A stretch of 47,046 nucleotides of DNA from Pseudomonadota bacterium (GTDB lineage Bacteria; Pseudomonadota; Alphaproteobacteria; SP197). Both the position numbers and the translations under genes were made by a program. Positions 8,790 to 16,601 of the stretch are shown piece after piece. Below the pieces are notes generated by a model. The model was given only the letters and a program-made list of their open reading frames with translations, made no database searches and was not told the origin of the DNA. Within the stretch, counting starts at the first letter, position 1. Each line of letters starts with the position of its first letter. Where the stretch lies: contig JAQCLG010000011.1 of assembly GCA_027592745.1 (NCBI GenBank), positions 1-47,046 of the forward strand. Direction: 5' to 3'.

Positions 8790-10040
8790 TCAGAGGAGGA
8801 CGTCGAGCAGGCTCACCCAGCCGTAGGTCAAGGCGACGGAGACGACGGTGACCGGCAGCATCATCCATGCGAAACGCCAGAAGGTGAAGGGCGTGGGGCC
8901 GAACTTCTCGGCCTGCTGCACGACGATGACGTTGCTCGCTGCGCTGATGACGAGAAGATTGCCGGCCAGGGTCGCGACGCCGGCAAGCATCATGAGGGTG
9001 GACAGCGGGGCATCGGGCAGGAGCTGCAGGTAGAGCGTGACCAGCGGCACGTTGGAGACGACCTGGCTGCCCCAGAAGGCGACCACGGCGGCCGTTGCGG
9101 GATCGCCGAGGTCGCCCCGGAACGCGGCGAGCATGGCCTGCAGCGCGCCCAAGCGCATGAGGGCGGCAGTGACCACGAACATTGCGGCAAAGAAGATCAG
9201 GGTCGCCCAGTCGACCTCGCGCAGGGTGCGCAGCCGGCGGCGGCCGAACAGGTAGACCGGCGCGCAGGCGATCAGGCTGATGGCGCCGTAGGGCAGGCCC
9301 GCCCGCTGGCCGAGTGCGCCCTGCAGGCCGTCGGCGCCGATCAGGGCGATCAGCAGGAAGGCCGCGGCATAGGCCGGCCAGGTGCGCGGTGTGTCTTGGG
9401 GCAGCGGCAGGACGTGGCGTTCCGGCGCAGCGGGGGCGTCCGCCGCCGGCAGCAGCCGGGCGAGCCAGAACCAGGCGAAGGCGAGGGAGGCCAGGGAGGG
9501 CACCGCCAGCCAGAGCGCGAAGTCGGCGAGCGGGCGCGGCACGCCGCCGGAGGTCGCGACCAGGATGTTCTGGGGATTGCCGATGGGCGTGGCCATGCTG
9601 CCGACGGTGACCGCGGCGCACAGCGCGACGAGCGGCACGCCGGGCGGCCAGCCGAAGGCGCCCGCCAGCATCAGGGCGACCGGCACGCCGATCACCGCGG
9701 CGGCATCGTTGGTCAGTGCGGCGGCGCCGCCCGCCGCGGCGAGCAGGAACAGCAGGAAGGCGCGCGACGACTGCCCCGAGCGGCCCAGGCGCCGCCCCAG
9801 GGCATGGGAGATGCCGCTGTCGTAGAGCGCGGCGGCAATGGAGAAGACACCGAACAGGTAGGCGATGACGTTCCAGTCGATCGCGGCCAGCGCCGCGCCC
9901 GGCTCGATCTCGCCGGCCAGGAGCAGGACCAGCGCGCCGGCGACCATGACGTGCCAGATGCGCAGCGCCGGGGGCAGCCACTGGCGCATGGCGATGACCA
10001 GGACGACAAGCAGGCTGACGACGAGGCTGACGGTGAACAT
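8790..10040 (-). CDS. Ion-transporter superfamily permease (ArsB/NhaD/SLC13-like)
   Basis: A 416-residue, very hydrophobic protein with about 10-12 predicted membrane helices in two repeated halves. The hallmark half-site sequences are LTNDAAAVIGVPVALML, GSMATPIGNPQNI in the first half, and VVSNVPLVTLYL with NLLVISAASNVIVVQQAE in the second. These mark the CitMHS/ArsB/NhaD (PF03600-like) fold, which moves organic anions, arsenite or Na+/H+. The substrate is not readable from sequence. As first gene of an operon with a metallopeptidase and two serine hydrolases, it may import their substrate or export a product; that is inference. It is divergent from the methyltransferase across 114 bp. Confidence 0.85.
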   Translation of the reverse strand: MFTVSLVVSLLVVLVIAMRQWLPPALRIWHVMVAGALVLLLAGEIEPGAALAAIDWNVIAYLFGVFSIAAALYDSGISHALGRRLGRSGQSSRAFLLFLLAAAGGAAALTNDAAAVIGVPVALMLAGAFGWPPGVPLVALCAAVTVGSMATPIGNPQNILVATSGGVPRPLADFALWLAVPSLASLAFAWFWLARLLPAADAPAAPERHVLPLPQDTPRTWPAYAAAFLLIALIGADGLQGALGQRAGLPYGAISLIACAPVYLFGRRRLRTLREVDWATLIFFAAMFVVTAALMRLGALQAMLAAFRGDLGDPATAAVVAFWGSQVVSNVPLVTLYLQLLPDAPLSTLMMLAGVATLAGNLLVISAASNVIVVQQAEKFGPTPFTFWRFAWMMLPVTVVSVALTYGWVSLLDVLL

Positions 10041-10154
10041 GGACCGCTTTCGGGGAGGCGGCGCAGACTAGCGGACCCTTGGCGGCGCAGCCATGGGCGG
10101 TGCTCACGCGGCGTGATAGGACTGGATGACCTGCCGCAACAGCCGAGGACGACG

Positions 10155-11006
10155 ATGGAAGCCCAGGACCAGCCCAACAGCGACCAGATCGCCTTCTGGA
10201 ACGGCGATGCCGGCCAGCGCTGGGTCGACGACCAGGAGGCGATGGACGCGACGCTGGCGCCCTTCGACGAGGCGGCGATGGAAGCTCTCGGGGTGCCCAA
10301 GGGCGGCGAGGTGATCGACCTGGGTTGCGGCTGCGGCGGCACGACGCTGGAACTTGCCCGGCGCACCGGACCGATGGGCCGCGTGCTGGGCATCGACATC
10401 TCCACGCCCATGCTGGGGCGCGCCCGAGAGCGGGCCAGCGCGGCGAGCCTGGGCCACACCCTGTTCGTCAACACCGACGCCTCGACCTATCGGTTCGAAG
10501 CCCAGGCCTTCGATTGCGCCTTTTCCCGCTTCGGCGTGATGTTCTTCGACAGGCCGGCCGCGGCCTTCGCCAACATCCGCAAGGCGCTGCGGCCCGGCGG
10601 ACGCCTCGGCTTTGCCTGCTGGCGCGCCCTGGCGGAAAACGAATGGGTGACCTTGGCGCGCGATGTCGCGCTGCGCCACGTCGCCCCGCTGGAACCCGCC
10701 CGGCCGGGCGCGCCGGGGCCGTTCGCCTTCGCCGAGCCGGCGCATGTCGCGTCCGTGCTGGGCCGGGCGGGTTTCACCGGCATCACGCTGCGACCCGTCG
10801 ACCATGCGATGCGTCACGCGGGCGAGGTGGCCGAGATCGCCGCGACCATGGCGCGCATGGGGCCGGCCTCGCGCCTGATCGCCGATGCACCCGAGAATGT
10901 ACGCGGGCGCATCGTCGAGGATCTCGCCGAGGCCATCGCGCCGCGCCACGACGGCAAGGCCATCGACCTTGCCGCCGCGGCCTGGATCGTGACGGCCAAT
11001 GCCTGA
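10155..11006 (+). CDS. Class I SAM-dependent methyltransferase
   Basis: A 283-residue Rossmann methyltransferase. Motif I is VIDLGCGCGGTTLELA (about 53-68), GIDIS gives the acidic end of strand 2, and FDCAFSRFGVMFF is motif II, followed by IRKALRPGGRLGFACWR. It resembles the UbiE/type-11 methyltransferases that often annotate as generic small-molecule methylases. GAGGA precedes ATG 10155. The long upstream frame from 8547 is antisense to the permease and is not coding. It lies 37 bp before the SDR at 11044 on the same strand. The substrate is unknown. Confidence 0.85.
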   Translation: MEAQDQPNSDQIAFWNGDAGQRWVDDQEAMDATLAPFDEAAMEALGVPKGGEVIDLGCGCGGTTLELARRTGPMGRVLGIDISTPMLGRARERASAASLGHTLFVNTDASTYRFEAQAFDCAFSRFGVMFFDRPAAAFANIRKALRPGGRLGFACWRALAENEWVTLARDVALRHVAPLEPARPGAPGPFAFAEPAHVASVLGRAGFTGITLRPVDHAMRHAGEVAEIAATMARMGPASRLIADAPENVRGRIVEDLAEAIAPRHDGKAIDLAAAAWIVTANA

Positions 11007-11043
11007 GACCGGCAGGACCTGAAGGCAGCAAGGGAGACCGGAC

Positions 11044-11748
11044 ATGAGCGAGAAAGCCGTGGCCATCGTGGTCGGAGGCGGCAGCGGCATGGGCGCCGAT
11101 GCGGCCAGGAAACTTGCCGTAGACGGCTGGCGTGTCGCGGTCATGTCCTCGTCGGGCAAGGGCGAGGCGCTGGGCAGGGAACTGGGCGGCCTGGGGCGCA
11201 CCGGGTCCAACCGTTCGGTCGCCGATCTCACCGCCCTGGTGGAGCAGACCATGGCAGCCTGGGGGCGCATCGATGCGGTGGTCAACAGCGCGGGCCATGC
11301 GGCCAGGGGGCCGGTGCTGGAGATCGAGGATGCCGACTGGTTTGCCGGCATGGAGATCTACCTGCTCAACGTCGTGCGCATGGCGCGGCTGGTGAGCCCG
11401 ATCATGGCGGCCCAGGGCGGCGGTTCGATCGTCAACATCTCGACCTTTGCGACCTTCGAACCCGATGCTGCCTTCCCGCTCTCGGGCGTGTTCCGCTCGG
11501 GCCTGGCGGCCTTCACCAAACTCTTCGTCGACGAACACGCCGCAACCAACGTGCGCATGAACAACGTGCTGCCCGGTTTCATCGACAGCTTCGATGAAAG
11601 CGCGGAGATCGTCGCGCGCATCCCGGCGGGCCGCTACGGCACGGTGGGCGAGGTTTCCGACCTGATCGCCTTCCTGGCCGGTCCGCGTTCGGGCTACATC
11701 ACGGGGCAGAACATCCGCATCGACGGCGGCATCACCCGTTCGGTGTGA
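11044..11748 (+). CDS. SDR family protein with non-canonical active site (S-x3-R)
   Basis: A 234-residue short-chain dehydrogenase fold. The cofactor loop is VVGGGSGMGADAA, NSAG (81-84) replaces NNAG, and the C-terminus has TGQNIRIDGG. Ser133 (NISTF) is kept, but where YxxxK is expected it reads S147-G-V-F-R151. Both catalytic Tyr and Lys are therefore absent while the surrounding helix (GLAAFTKL) aligns. Such divergent SDRs exist as a minority class and may be binding proteins or use other residues. GGGAG lies upstream of ATG 11044. The 3' end overlaps the convergent GNAT gene by 17 bp. Confidence 0.83.
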   Translation: MSEKAVAIVVGGGSGMGADAARKLAVDGWRVAVMSSSGKGEALGRELGGLGRTGSNRSVADLTALVEQTMAAWGRIDAVVNSAGHAARGPVLEIEDADWFAGMEIYLLNVVRMARLVSPIMAAQGGGSIVNISTFATFEPDAAFPLSGVFRSGLAAFTKLFVDEHAATNVRMNNVLPGFIDSFDESAEIVARIPAGRYGTVGEVSDLIAFLAGPRSGYITGQNIRIDGGITRSV

Positions 11749-12304
11749 AGCGCCGGGCGAGTTCGGCATCGCGCCGGGCCAGAGCGTCGGCCACGGGTCC
11801 GGGGTGCAGCAGCGCGGGATCGGTCGGCAGGCGGTAGAGCCAGGACGAGCCCTCGCGGCGCAGCGGTGCTGCGATGGCGGCCATCATGGTGCGCGCGGGA
11901 CGGTTCTCGTCGAGCACCGATGCGGTGAAGGACGTGATGCCGACGCTCCGGGCACGCGCCATCAGGGCGGCCAGCAGCAGCTTGGCGATGCCCCGGCGCT
12001 GCCAGCCGTCGACCACGGTGAGGGTGAGATCGGCCGTCGCGGGTTCCTCCGGCAAACGCACGAAACGGCCCAGGGCGATGCCGCCGGAAGGGGCGAAGAC
12101 GGCCAGGGCGACATGGTCGACCTGGTCGACCGTGGTGAGATAGGCGATGTCGCGTTCGCGCAGGCGCGGGTCGAGCTTGTGAAAGCGCAGGTAGCAGCTG
12201 CGGTCCGAGAGCTTGCGGAAGGCGCCGAGGAAGGCCTCGCGGTCGGATGGACGCAGGGGGCGCAGGATGACGCCCGTGCCGTCGTCCAGGAGGAAGCGCG
12301 CCAA
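11732..12304 (-). CDS. GNAT family N-acetyltransferase
   Basis: A 190-residue GNAT protein. VILRPLRPSDREAF starts the fold, the hydrophobic LTLTVVDGWQRRGIAKLLL segment contains the acetyl-CoA pyrophosphate-binding Q-R-R-G-I-A motif, and FTASVLDENRPARTMM follows. It resembles the GNAT domain found on protein-acetyltransferase (Pat-like) enzymes, but stands alone. The only suitable start is TTG 12302-12304, preceded by GGGG and 10 bp after the upstream GNAT stop. It closes the minus-strand envelope-motor operon. The acceptor substrate is unknown. Confidence 0.8.
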   Translation of the reverse strand: MARFLLDDGTGVILRPLRPSDREAFLGAFRKLSDRSCYLRFHKLDPRLRERDIAYLTTVDQVDHVALAVFAPSGGIALGRFVRLPEEPATADLTLTVVDGWQRRGIAKLLLAALMARARSVGITSFTASVLDENRPARTMMAAIAAPLRREGSSWLYRLPTDPALLHPGPVADALARRDAELARRFTPNG

Positions 12305-12314
12305 GGCGCCCCGC

Positions 12315-12800
12315 TCAGCCGCGTCCGACCAGACGGGCCAGCGCCGCGCCGGTCAGCAGCAGGGGACGGCTGGTGGAGGCGGTGAAACCGAGCCGTTCGT
12401 AGACCGCCGCGGCATCGTCGTTGCTGCGGTCGACCTCCAGCTTGAGGAAGCCGTCGCCGCGCCGCTGGGCCATCTCGGCCATGTGGGAAAGCAGGCGCCG
12501 CCCCAGGCCACGGCCGCGTTCGGCGGCATCGACATAGAGGTCGAGCACGAAGATGCCGCCGCAGCCCATGGAGGTGGAATAGACCGGGTACCAGGTCGCC
12601 ATGGCGCAGGGCCGGCCACCGCGTTCGAGCAGTTCGGCGTTGAGCGCGGGCGGGCGGGCCGACAGCGCTGCGGCGATGTCGCCGACCGTTGCCGGCATGT
12701 CGGGATCGCCGTGGACGTGGCTTTCGAGCCGGTGGACGAAGCCATGGATGGTCGCCGCGTCATCGGGCGTGGCGCTGCGGATGGTCGGTTCCGGGGTCAT
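12315..12800 (-). CDS. GNAT family N-acetyltransferase
   Basis: About 161 residues. The N-terminus IRSATPDDAATIHGFV is typical of GNATs. GIFVLDLYVDAAERGRGLGRRLL contains the acetyl-CoA-binding R-G-R-G-L-G-R loop, and DRSNDDAAAVYERLGF is the standard motif B. The start ATG 12798-12800 shares one base with the stop of the MotB-like gene (TGATG), indicating translational coupling; a GTG three bases earlier is the alternative. The acceptor may be an amine, peptide or antibiotic-like compound. Coupling to the motor gene does not by itself prove a shared role. Confidence 0.83.
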   Translation of the reverse strand: MTPEPTIRSATPDDAATIHGFVHRLESHVHGDPDMPATVGDIAAALSARPPALNAELLERGGRPCAMATWYPVYSTSMGCGGIFVLDLYVDAAERGRGLGRRLLSHMAEMAQRRGDGFLKLEVDRSNDDAAAVYERLGFTASTSRPLLLTGAALARLVGRG

Positions 12801-14290
12801 CACTTCTCGGTCAGCTTGAACTCGATGCGGCGGTTGCGGCGCAGCTCTTCCGGGCTGTTGCCGGTCACCAGCGGCTGGTACTCGCCAAAGCCGGTGGCGG
12901 CAAGGTGGTCGGCCGGCACCCCCTGGGAGATCAGGAAGCGCACCACGGCGGTGGCACGCGCGGTGGAGAGTTCCCAGTTGCTGGGGAACTGCGGGGTGTT
13001 GATCGGCACACGGTCGGTATGACCGTCGACCCGGAGAATCCAGTCGACCTCGCGCGGGATCTGCGCCGTCAGATCGATCATCAGGCGGGCGATCTTGCCC
13101 AGCTCGTTCTTGCCGGCCGGCGAGATCTCGGCGCTGCCGCTGTCGAAGAGCAGTTCGGAAGGCAGGACGAAACGGTCGCCGACGACACGGATGTCGTCGC
13201 GCCCCTCGAGCACACGCATGAGCTGCTCGAAGAAGGCGCTGCGGAAGCCGGCAAGCTCCTGGACCTTGCCGGCCAGCGCCGCATTGAGGCGGGCGCCCAG
13301 CTCGGCGATCTGGACCTCGTTGGCCTCGGCCTCGGCCTCGCTGGCCTCCAGGACCTCGTTGAGCGCGGCGATCTGGGCGCGCAGGGCCGAAAGCTGCTGG
13401 TTGAGCAGGACGATCTGGGCGAGGCGGCGGTCGGAGATGCGCAGCGCCTCGTCACGCTCCTCCTGTGTCATGGTCACCGCCTGGGCCAGTTCGGTGATGC
13501 GGATGTCGCGCTCCTCGATCTCGCTCTGGGCGAGGGCGGTGCGCTCCGCCTCGTCGGAGAGCCGGGCCTCGAGCTCCATGGAACGGTCGCGTGCGGCGGT
13601 GAGTTCGGCGAGCAGCGCCTCGATGCGTTCCCTGCCGGCGGCAAGTTCTTCTTCGCTGCGTTCCAGGGCCTCGCCGGCCTCCAGTTCCCTTGCCCTGGCC
13701 TCCTCCAGCAGCAGGACCATGCGGCCAACCTCGGCTTCCATGGCATCGCGCGTCGCCTGCAGGGCGTCGAGGTCGCGCTGCAGGCTGGCGATCTCGGCGA
13801 GTTTCATCTCGATGGTGTCGCGCCCGACGGAAACATCCTGGAGGGCGCGGTCGAGATCGGCCTTGAGCAGGTCGAGGCGCGCCCGGGCCTCGTCGCGCGC
13901 TTCGGCGGCGTCGGCGGCGCGGTCCTGGGAGGCGGCGAGCCGGTCGATCAGGCCGTCGCGTTCGGCCGAAAGGATGGCGAGCGCCTGCTGGGCCTCGTCG
14001 CGCCCGGCGTTGGCGCCCTGCAGTTCGGCCGAAAGCTGGGCCAGTTCCAGGCGCATCTCGGCATTGCCGGACTTCTCCAGCGCCAGCATGTCGGCAAGCT
14101 GGGCGACACGGTCCTCGAGGCGGGCCAGCGCCTCGTCGCGCCCGGTCAGCGCGATGTTGAGGAAGAACTGGGCCAGCATGAAGACGACCAGCGCGAAGAT
14201 CAGCACCATCAGCAGGGTCGAGAGGGCATCGACGAACCCGGCCCAGGTGTCGCCTCCCTGTTGCGCCCCGCGGCGCGAGCGTCGGGCCAT
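12800..14290 (-). CDS. MotB/OmpA-like peptidoglycan-binding protein with long coiled coil
   Basis: A 496-residue inner-membrane protein. A short basic N-terminus is followed by one helix, WAGFVDALSTLLMVLIFALV..., with Asp21 at the position of the MotB/TolR proton-binding aspartate. Residues about 50-340 form a heptad-rich, Glu/Ala/Arg-rich coiled coil. The C-terminal OmpA-like domain contains RVDGHTDRVPIN, NWELSTARATAVV and RRNRRIEF, all typical peptidoglycan-binding elements. Flagellar MotB has no such long coil. It starts 6 bp after the MotA-like gene. The pair probably forms an ion-driven stator that reaches the wall. Flagellar genes are absent, so a non-flagellar role is likely. Confidence 0.87.
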   Translation of the reverse strand: MARRSRRGAQQGGDTWAGFVDALSTLLMVLIFALVVFMLAQFFLNIALTGRDEALARLEDRVAQLADMLALEKSGNAEMRLELAQLSAELQGANAGRDEAQQALAILSAERDGLIDRLAASQDRAADAAEARDEARARLDLLKADLDRALQDVSVGRDTIEMKLAEIASLQRDLDALQATRDAMEAEVGRMVLLLEEARARELEAGEALERSEEELAAGRERIEALLAELTAARDRSMELEARLSDEAERTALAQSEIEERDIRITELAQAVTMTQEERDEALRISDRRLAQIVLLNQQLSALRAQIAALNEVLEASEAEAEANEVQIAELGARLNAALAGKVQELAGFRSAFFEQLMRVLEGRDDIRVVGDRFVLPSELLFDSGSAEISPAGKNELGKIARLMIDLTAQIPREVDWILRVDGHTDRVPINTPQFPSNWELSTARATAVVRFLISQGVPADHLAATGFGEYQPLVTGNSPEELRRNRRIEFKLTEK

Positions 14291-14296
14291 GACGGC

Positions 14297-15439
14297 CTAG
14301 CCCCTGTCGTCGCGGGGGCTGGCGGCGAGCGTGCGGGCGAGCAGCTTGATCTCGGCGCGCAGCTCGTCGGCAAGCTGGCCGCGGCCGGCGATGGTTTCCT
14401 CGAGCAGGCGGGTCATGACGACATCGAGGTTGCGCAGGTGGGCGCGGCTTGCCTCGTCGATGGCGTTGCCGGTCTGCTGGGCCGCAAGGCGCTCGACAAT
14501 GGGATGCAGGTCGCTCTGGCCCTGGACCAGCTTCACCAGCAACTGCTGCTCGGCGTGCATCTGGTCGGTCAGCGTCGCCAGCCGGTCGGTGAGCTGGCCA
14601 AGCTGCTGGTCGGCGCTGCGCCGGCTTTCCTCGCCGCGCGCCATGGTGCGCTGCAGCCGGTCGAGGCTTTCGGCGCTCTGCTCCAGCAGCGCCCCGACAT
14701 AGGCCGGCACCGACTGGTCGGCCTCGATGGCGATGGCGCCGCCGCCGGTCAGACGGGTGATCGAGGAAAGCCATTCCTCGAGCTCGTTGTAGAAGCGGTT
14801 CTGCGCCTGGCCGGCCTGGAGATCGAGGAACCCCAGGACCAGGGAACCCGCCAGGCCGAACAGGGAGGAACTGAAGGCCGTGCCCATGCCCGAAAGCGGC
14901 GCGGCAAGGCCCATCTTGAGGTCGTCGAAGATGGCGACCATGTCCTGGCCCTCGGCGACCGTGAGGCCGCTCAGCGCCCCGGAGACCGCGCCGATGGTCT
15001 TGATCAGGCCCCAGAAGGTGCCGAGCAGGCCAAGGAAGATCAGCAGGCCGATCAGGTAACGGGCGATGTCGCGGGATTCATCGAGGCGCGTGCCGATGCT
15101 GTCGAGCAGCGAGCGCATCGAGGAGGGCGACAGGCGCAGCTGGCCCTGGCGTTCGCCGACCATGCTCGCCATGGGTGCGAGCATGCGCGGCGGCGGGCGC
15201 ACCGAGGCGCCGGGCAGGTTGCTGCGGAAGCCGCCGATCCAGTCGACCTCGGCATAGAGCAGCTGCACCTGGCGGAAGATGTAGAGGATGCCGAGCAGCA
15301 GGACGCCCAGGATCAGGCCGTTGAGCGCCGGGTTGGCGCGGAAGGCCTCGAGCAGGGTGCCGATCAGGAAGACGACGATCAGGGCGACCACGACGAGGAA
15401 GGCCGCCATGCGGATCAGATAGAGATGGGGCCGGGTCAT
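14297..15439 (-). CDS. MotA/TolQ/ExbB-type proton channel protein with cytoplasmic tail
   Basis: A 380-residue membrane protein. Helices lie at about 10-30 and 41-58. The conserved MotA/TolQ core follows with LLIFLGLLGTFWGLIKTIG and APLSGMGTAFSSSLFGLAGS. From about 245 onward the chain is polar and helical (LLEQSAESLDRLQRTM..., SDLHPIVERLAAQ), predicting a cytoplasmic coiled tail. It partners the MotB-like gene 6 bp downstream. The tail and large partner recall ZorA/ZorB of Zorya defence, but no ZorC/D/E follows. The stop is TAG. Confidence 0.87.
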   Translation of the reverse strand: MTRPHLYLIRMAAFLVVVALIVVFLIGTLLEAFRANPALNGLILGVLLLGILYIFRQVQLLYAEVDWIGGFRSNLPGASVRPPPRMLAPMASMVGERQGQLRLSPSSMRSLLDSIGTRLDESRDIARYLIGLLIFLGLLGTFWGLIKTIGAVSGALSGLTVAEGQDMVAIFDDLKMGLAAPLSGMGTAFSSSLFGLAGSLVLGFLDLQAGQAQNRFYNELEEWLSSITRLTGGGAIAIEADQSVPAYVGALLEQSAESLDRLQRTMARGEESRRSADQQLGQLTDRLATLTDQMHAEQQLLVKLVQGQSDLHPIVERLAAQQTGNAIDEASRAHLRNLDVVMTRLLEETIAGRGQLADELRAEIKLLARTLAASPRDDRG

Positions 15440-15478
15440 GACACCGGCTTCATGGACGCTGCCCTGCCATGGCCGGAA

Positions 15479-16474
15479 CTAGGGCTCGACCAGCACGATG
15501 TCGATGCGATCGAGCGGGCCTCCGCCCTCGACCTTGTCGCCCAGGGCGCGCACGTCGATGCGCGTCGATCGGACGCCGTTCTCGATCAGGTAGGCGCGCA
15601 CCTGCAGGGCGCGGGCCAGGGCCAGGCGGCGGGCGGCCGAGGCCGTGCCGTCGTCGCTGGAGGCGTAGGCACGAAGCTGGATGCGCTGGTCGGGATTTCC
15701 CGAGAGGCGGCCGGCAAGCTGGTCGAGCAGGGCCTGGTCGGCCTCGGTCATGGTGTCGACGCCGGCATCGAAGAGAATCTGCAGGTCGAGGTTGTCGCCC
15801 GAGACGACCTCCGAGGGCGGCAGGGAGACGACTTCGGTCGTCTCCATCTCCATCTCGGGTTCAGGGACGACGATGGTCTCGGGCTCGACCGGCTCGTTGA
15901 GCATGGCGTCGATCTGCTCGAAGGGATCGTCGCTGGCTGCCGCCAGATCGTCCGAGGTCACTTCCGGGGCGATCACGGCGACGGGTTCAGGTTCGGGTTC
16001 CGGGGCCGGTTCGGCAATCACCGTGGTCACGGTGGTCGTCGTGGTCGCGCCGTCGTCCTGCGTGCTGGAGACGACCGAGGCCCCTTCGGGCACGGCAGGC
16101 TTGGTCTCGGGCACGGCGGGGAAGACGAAGGTGCTGGAGGCGGCGGCAGGCTGGGTCGCCGGCTGGTCGAGCAGCAGAACGGAATCCGAGCCGTTCGAGG
16201 ACGGCGTCACCGCGGTGCCCGAACCCCCGGACGGCGGGGCGATCAGGAGGACCGAGCCGGTCGTGGAGGTCGCCGGCTGCTGCAGGGTGGAGCCGTAGAG
16301 TTCGCTGGAGGCGCCGCCGGTATCGGGGCCGAGGCTGTCGAGTGCGCCGAGGTTGACGGTGACGCCGGATTCGGAAACGTCGCCGATCACCGTCTGGCCA
16401 AGGGCAGAACCCGCCGCAAGGGTCAGTGCCGCGGCCAGGGTGCCGACTGTTACAAAATGGCGCATCTGGGTCAT
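15479..16474 (-). CDS. Secreted OmpA-domain protein with long Pro/Thr/Glu linker
   Basis: About 331 residues. The signal peptide (RHFVTVGTLAAALTLAAGSALGQ) predicts export. Residues about 40-210 are low complexity, rich in Ser, Thr, Pro, Glu and Val (AEPAPEPEPEPVAVIAPE). The C-terminal OmpA-like domain begins near LDLQILFDAGVDTM and includes LRAYASSDDGTASAARRLAL and STRIDVRALGD. ATG 16472-16474 has GAGG nine bases upstream; an upstream ATG would put extra residues before the signal peptide. It lies 39 bp before the MotA-like gene and is probably the periplasmic or outer-membrane partner of the motor. Confidence 0.83.
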   Translation of the reverse strand: MTQMRHFVTVGTLAAALTLAAGSALGQTVIGDVSESGVTVNLGALDSLGPDTGGASSELYGSTLQQPATSTTGSVLLIAPPSGGSGTAVTPSSNGSDSVLLLDQPATQPAAASSTFVFPAVPETKPAVPEGASVVSSTQDDGATTTTTVTTVIAEPAPEPEPEPVAVIAPEVTSDDLAAASDDPFEQIDAMLNEPVEPETIVVPEPEMEMETTEVVSLPPSEVVSGDNLDLQILFDAGVDTMTEADQALLDQLAGRLSGNPDQRIQLRAYASSDDGTASAARRLALARALQVRAYLIENGVRSTRIDVRALGDKVEGGGPLDRIDIVLVEP

Positions 16475-16511
16475 GATCCCGACCTCAACTCTTGTTCGCA
16501 TGGCAGCGCCC

Positions 16512-16530
16512 CCGGGCCTTGCCGGCCCGG
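16512..16530 (-). terminator. GC-rich hairpin between suhB and OmpA-domain gene
   Basis: CCGGGCC, five loop bases, then GGCCCGG form a perfect 7-bp stem 72 bp after the suhB stop. No T-run follows, so it could equally be a 5' leader structure of the OmpA-domain gene. Confidence 0.35.
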
Positions 16531-16601
16531 ACACACCATAAAGAACGCAAGCGCTGCAAACAACGTGCCCCGGTCCCGCCTCGCGCGCATCGCCTTTTGC
16601 C

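Noticed and set aside
12800-15439. A complete Zorya anti-phage system
   Set aside because: Only a MotA/MotB-like pair is present; no helicase, nuclease or ZorC/ZorE-like gene adjoins, and the neighbours are OmpA and GNAT genes.
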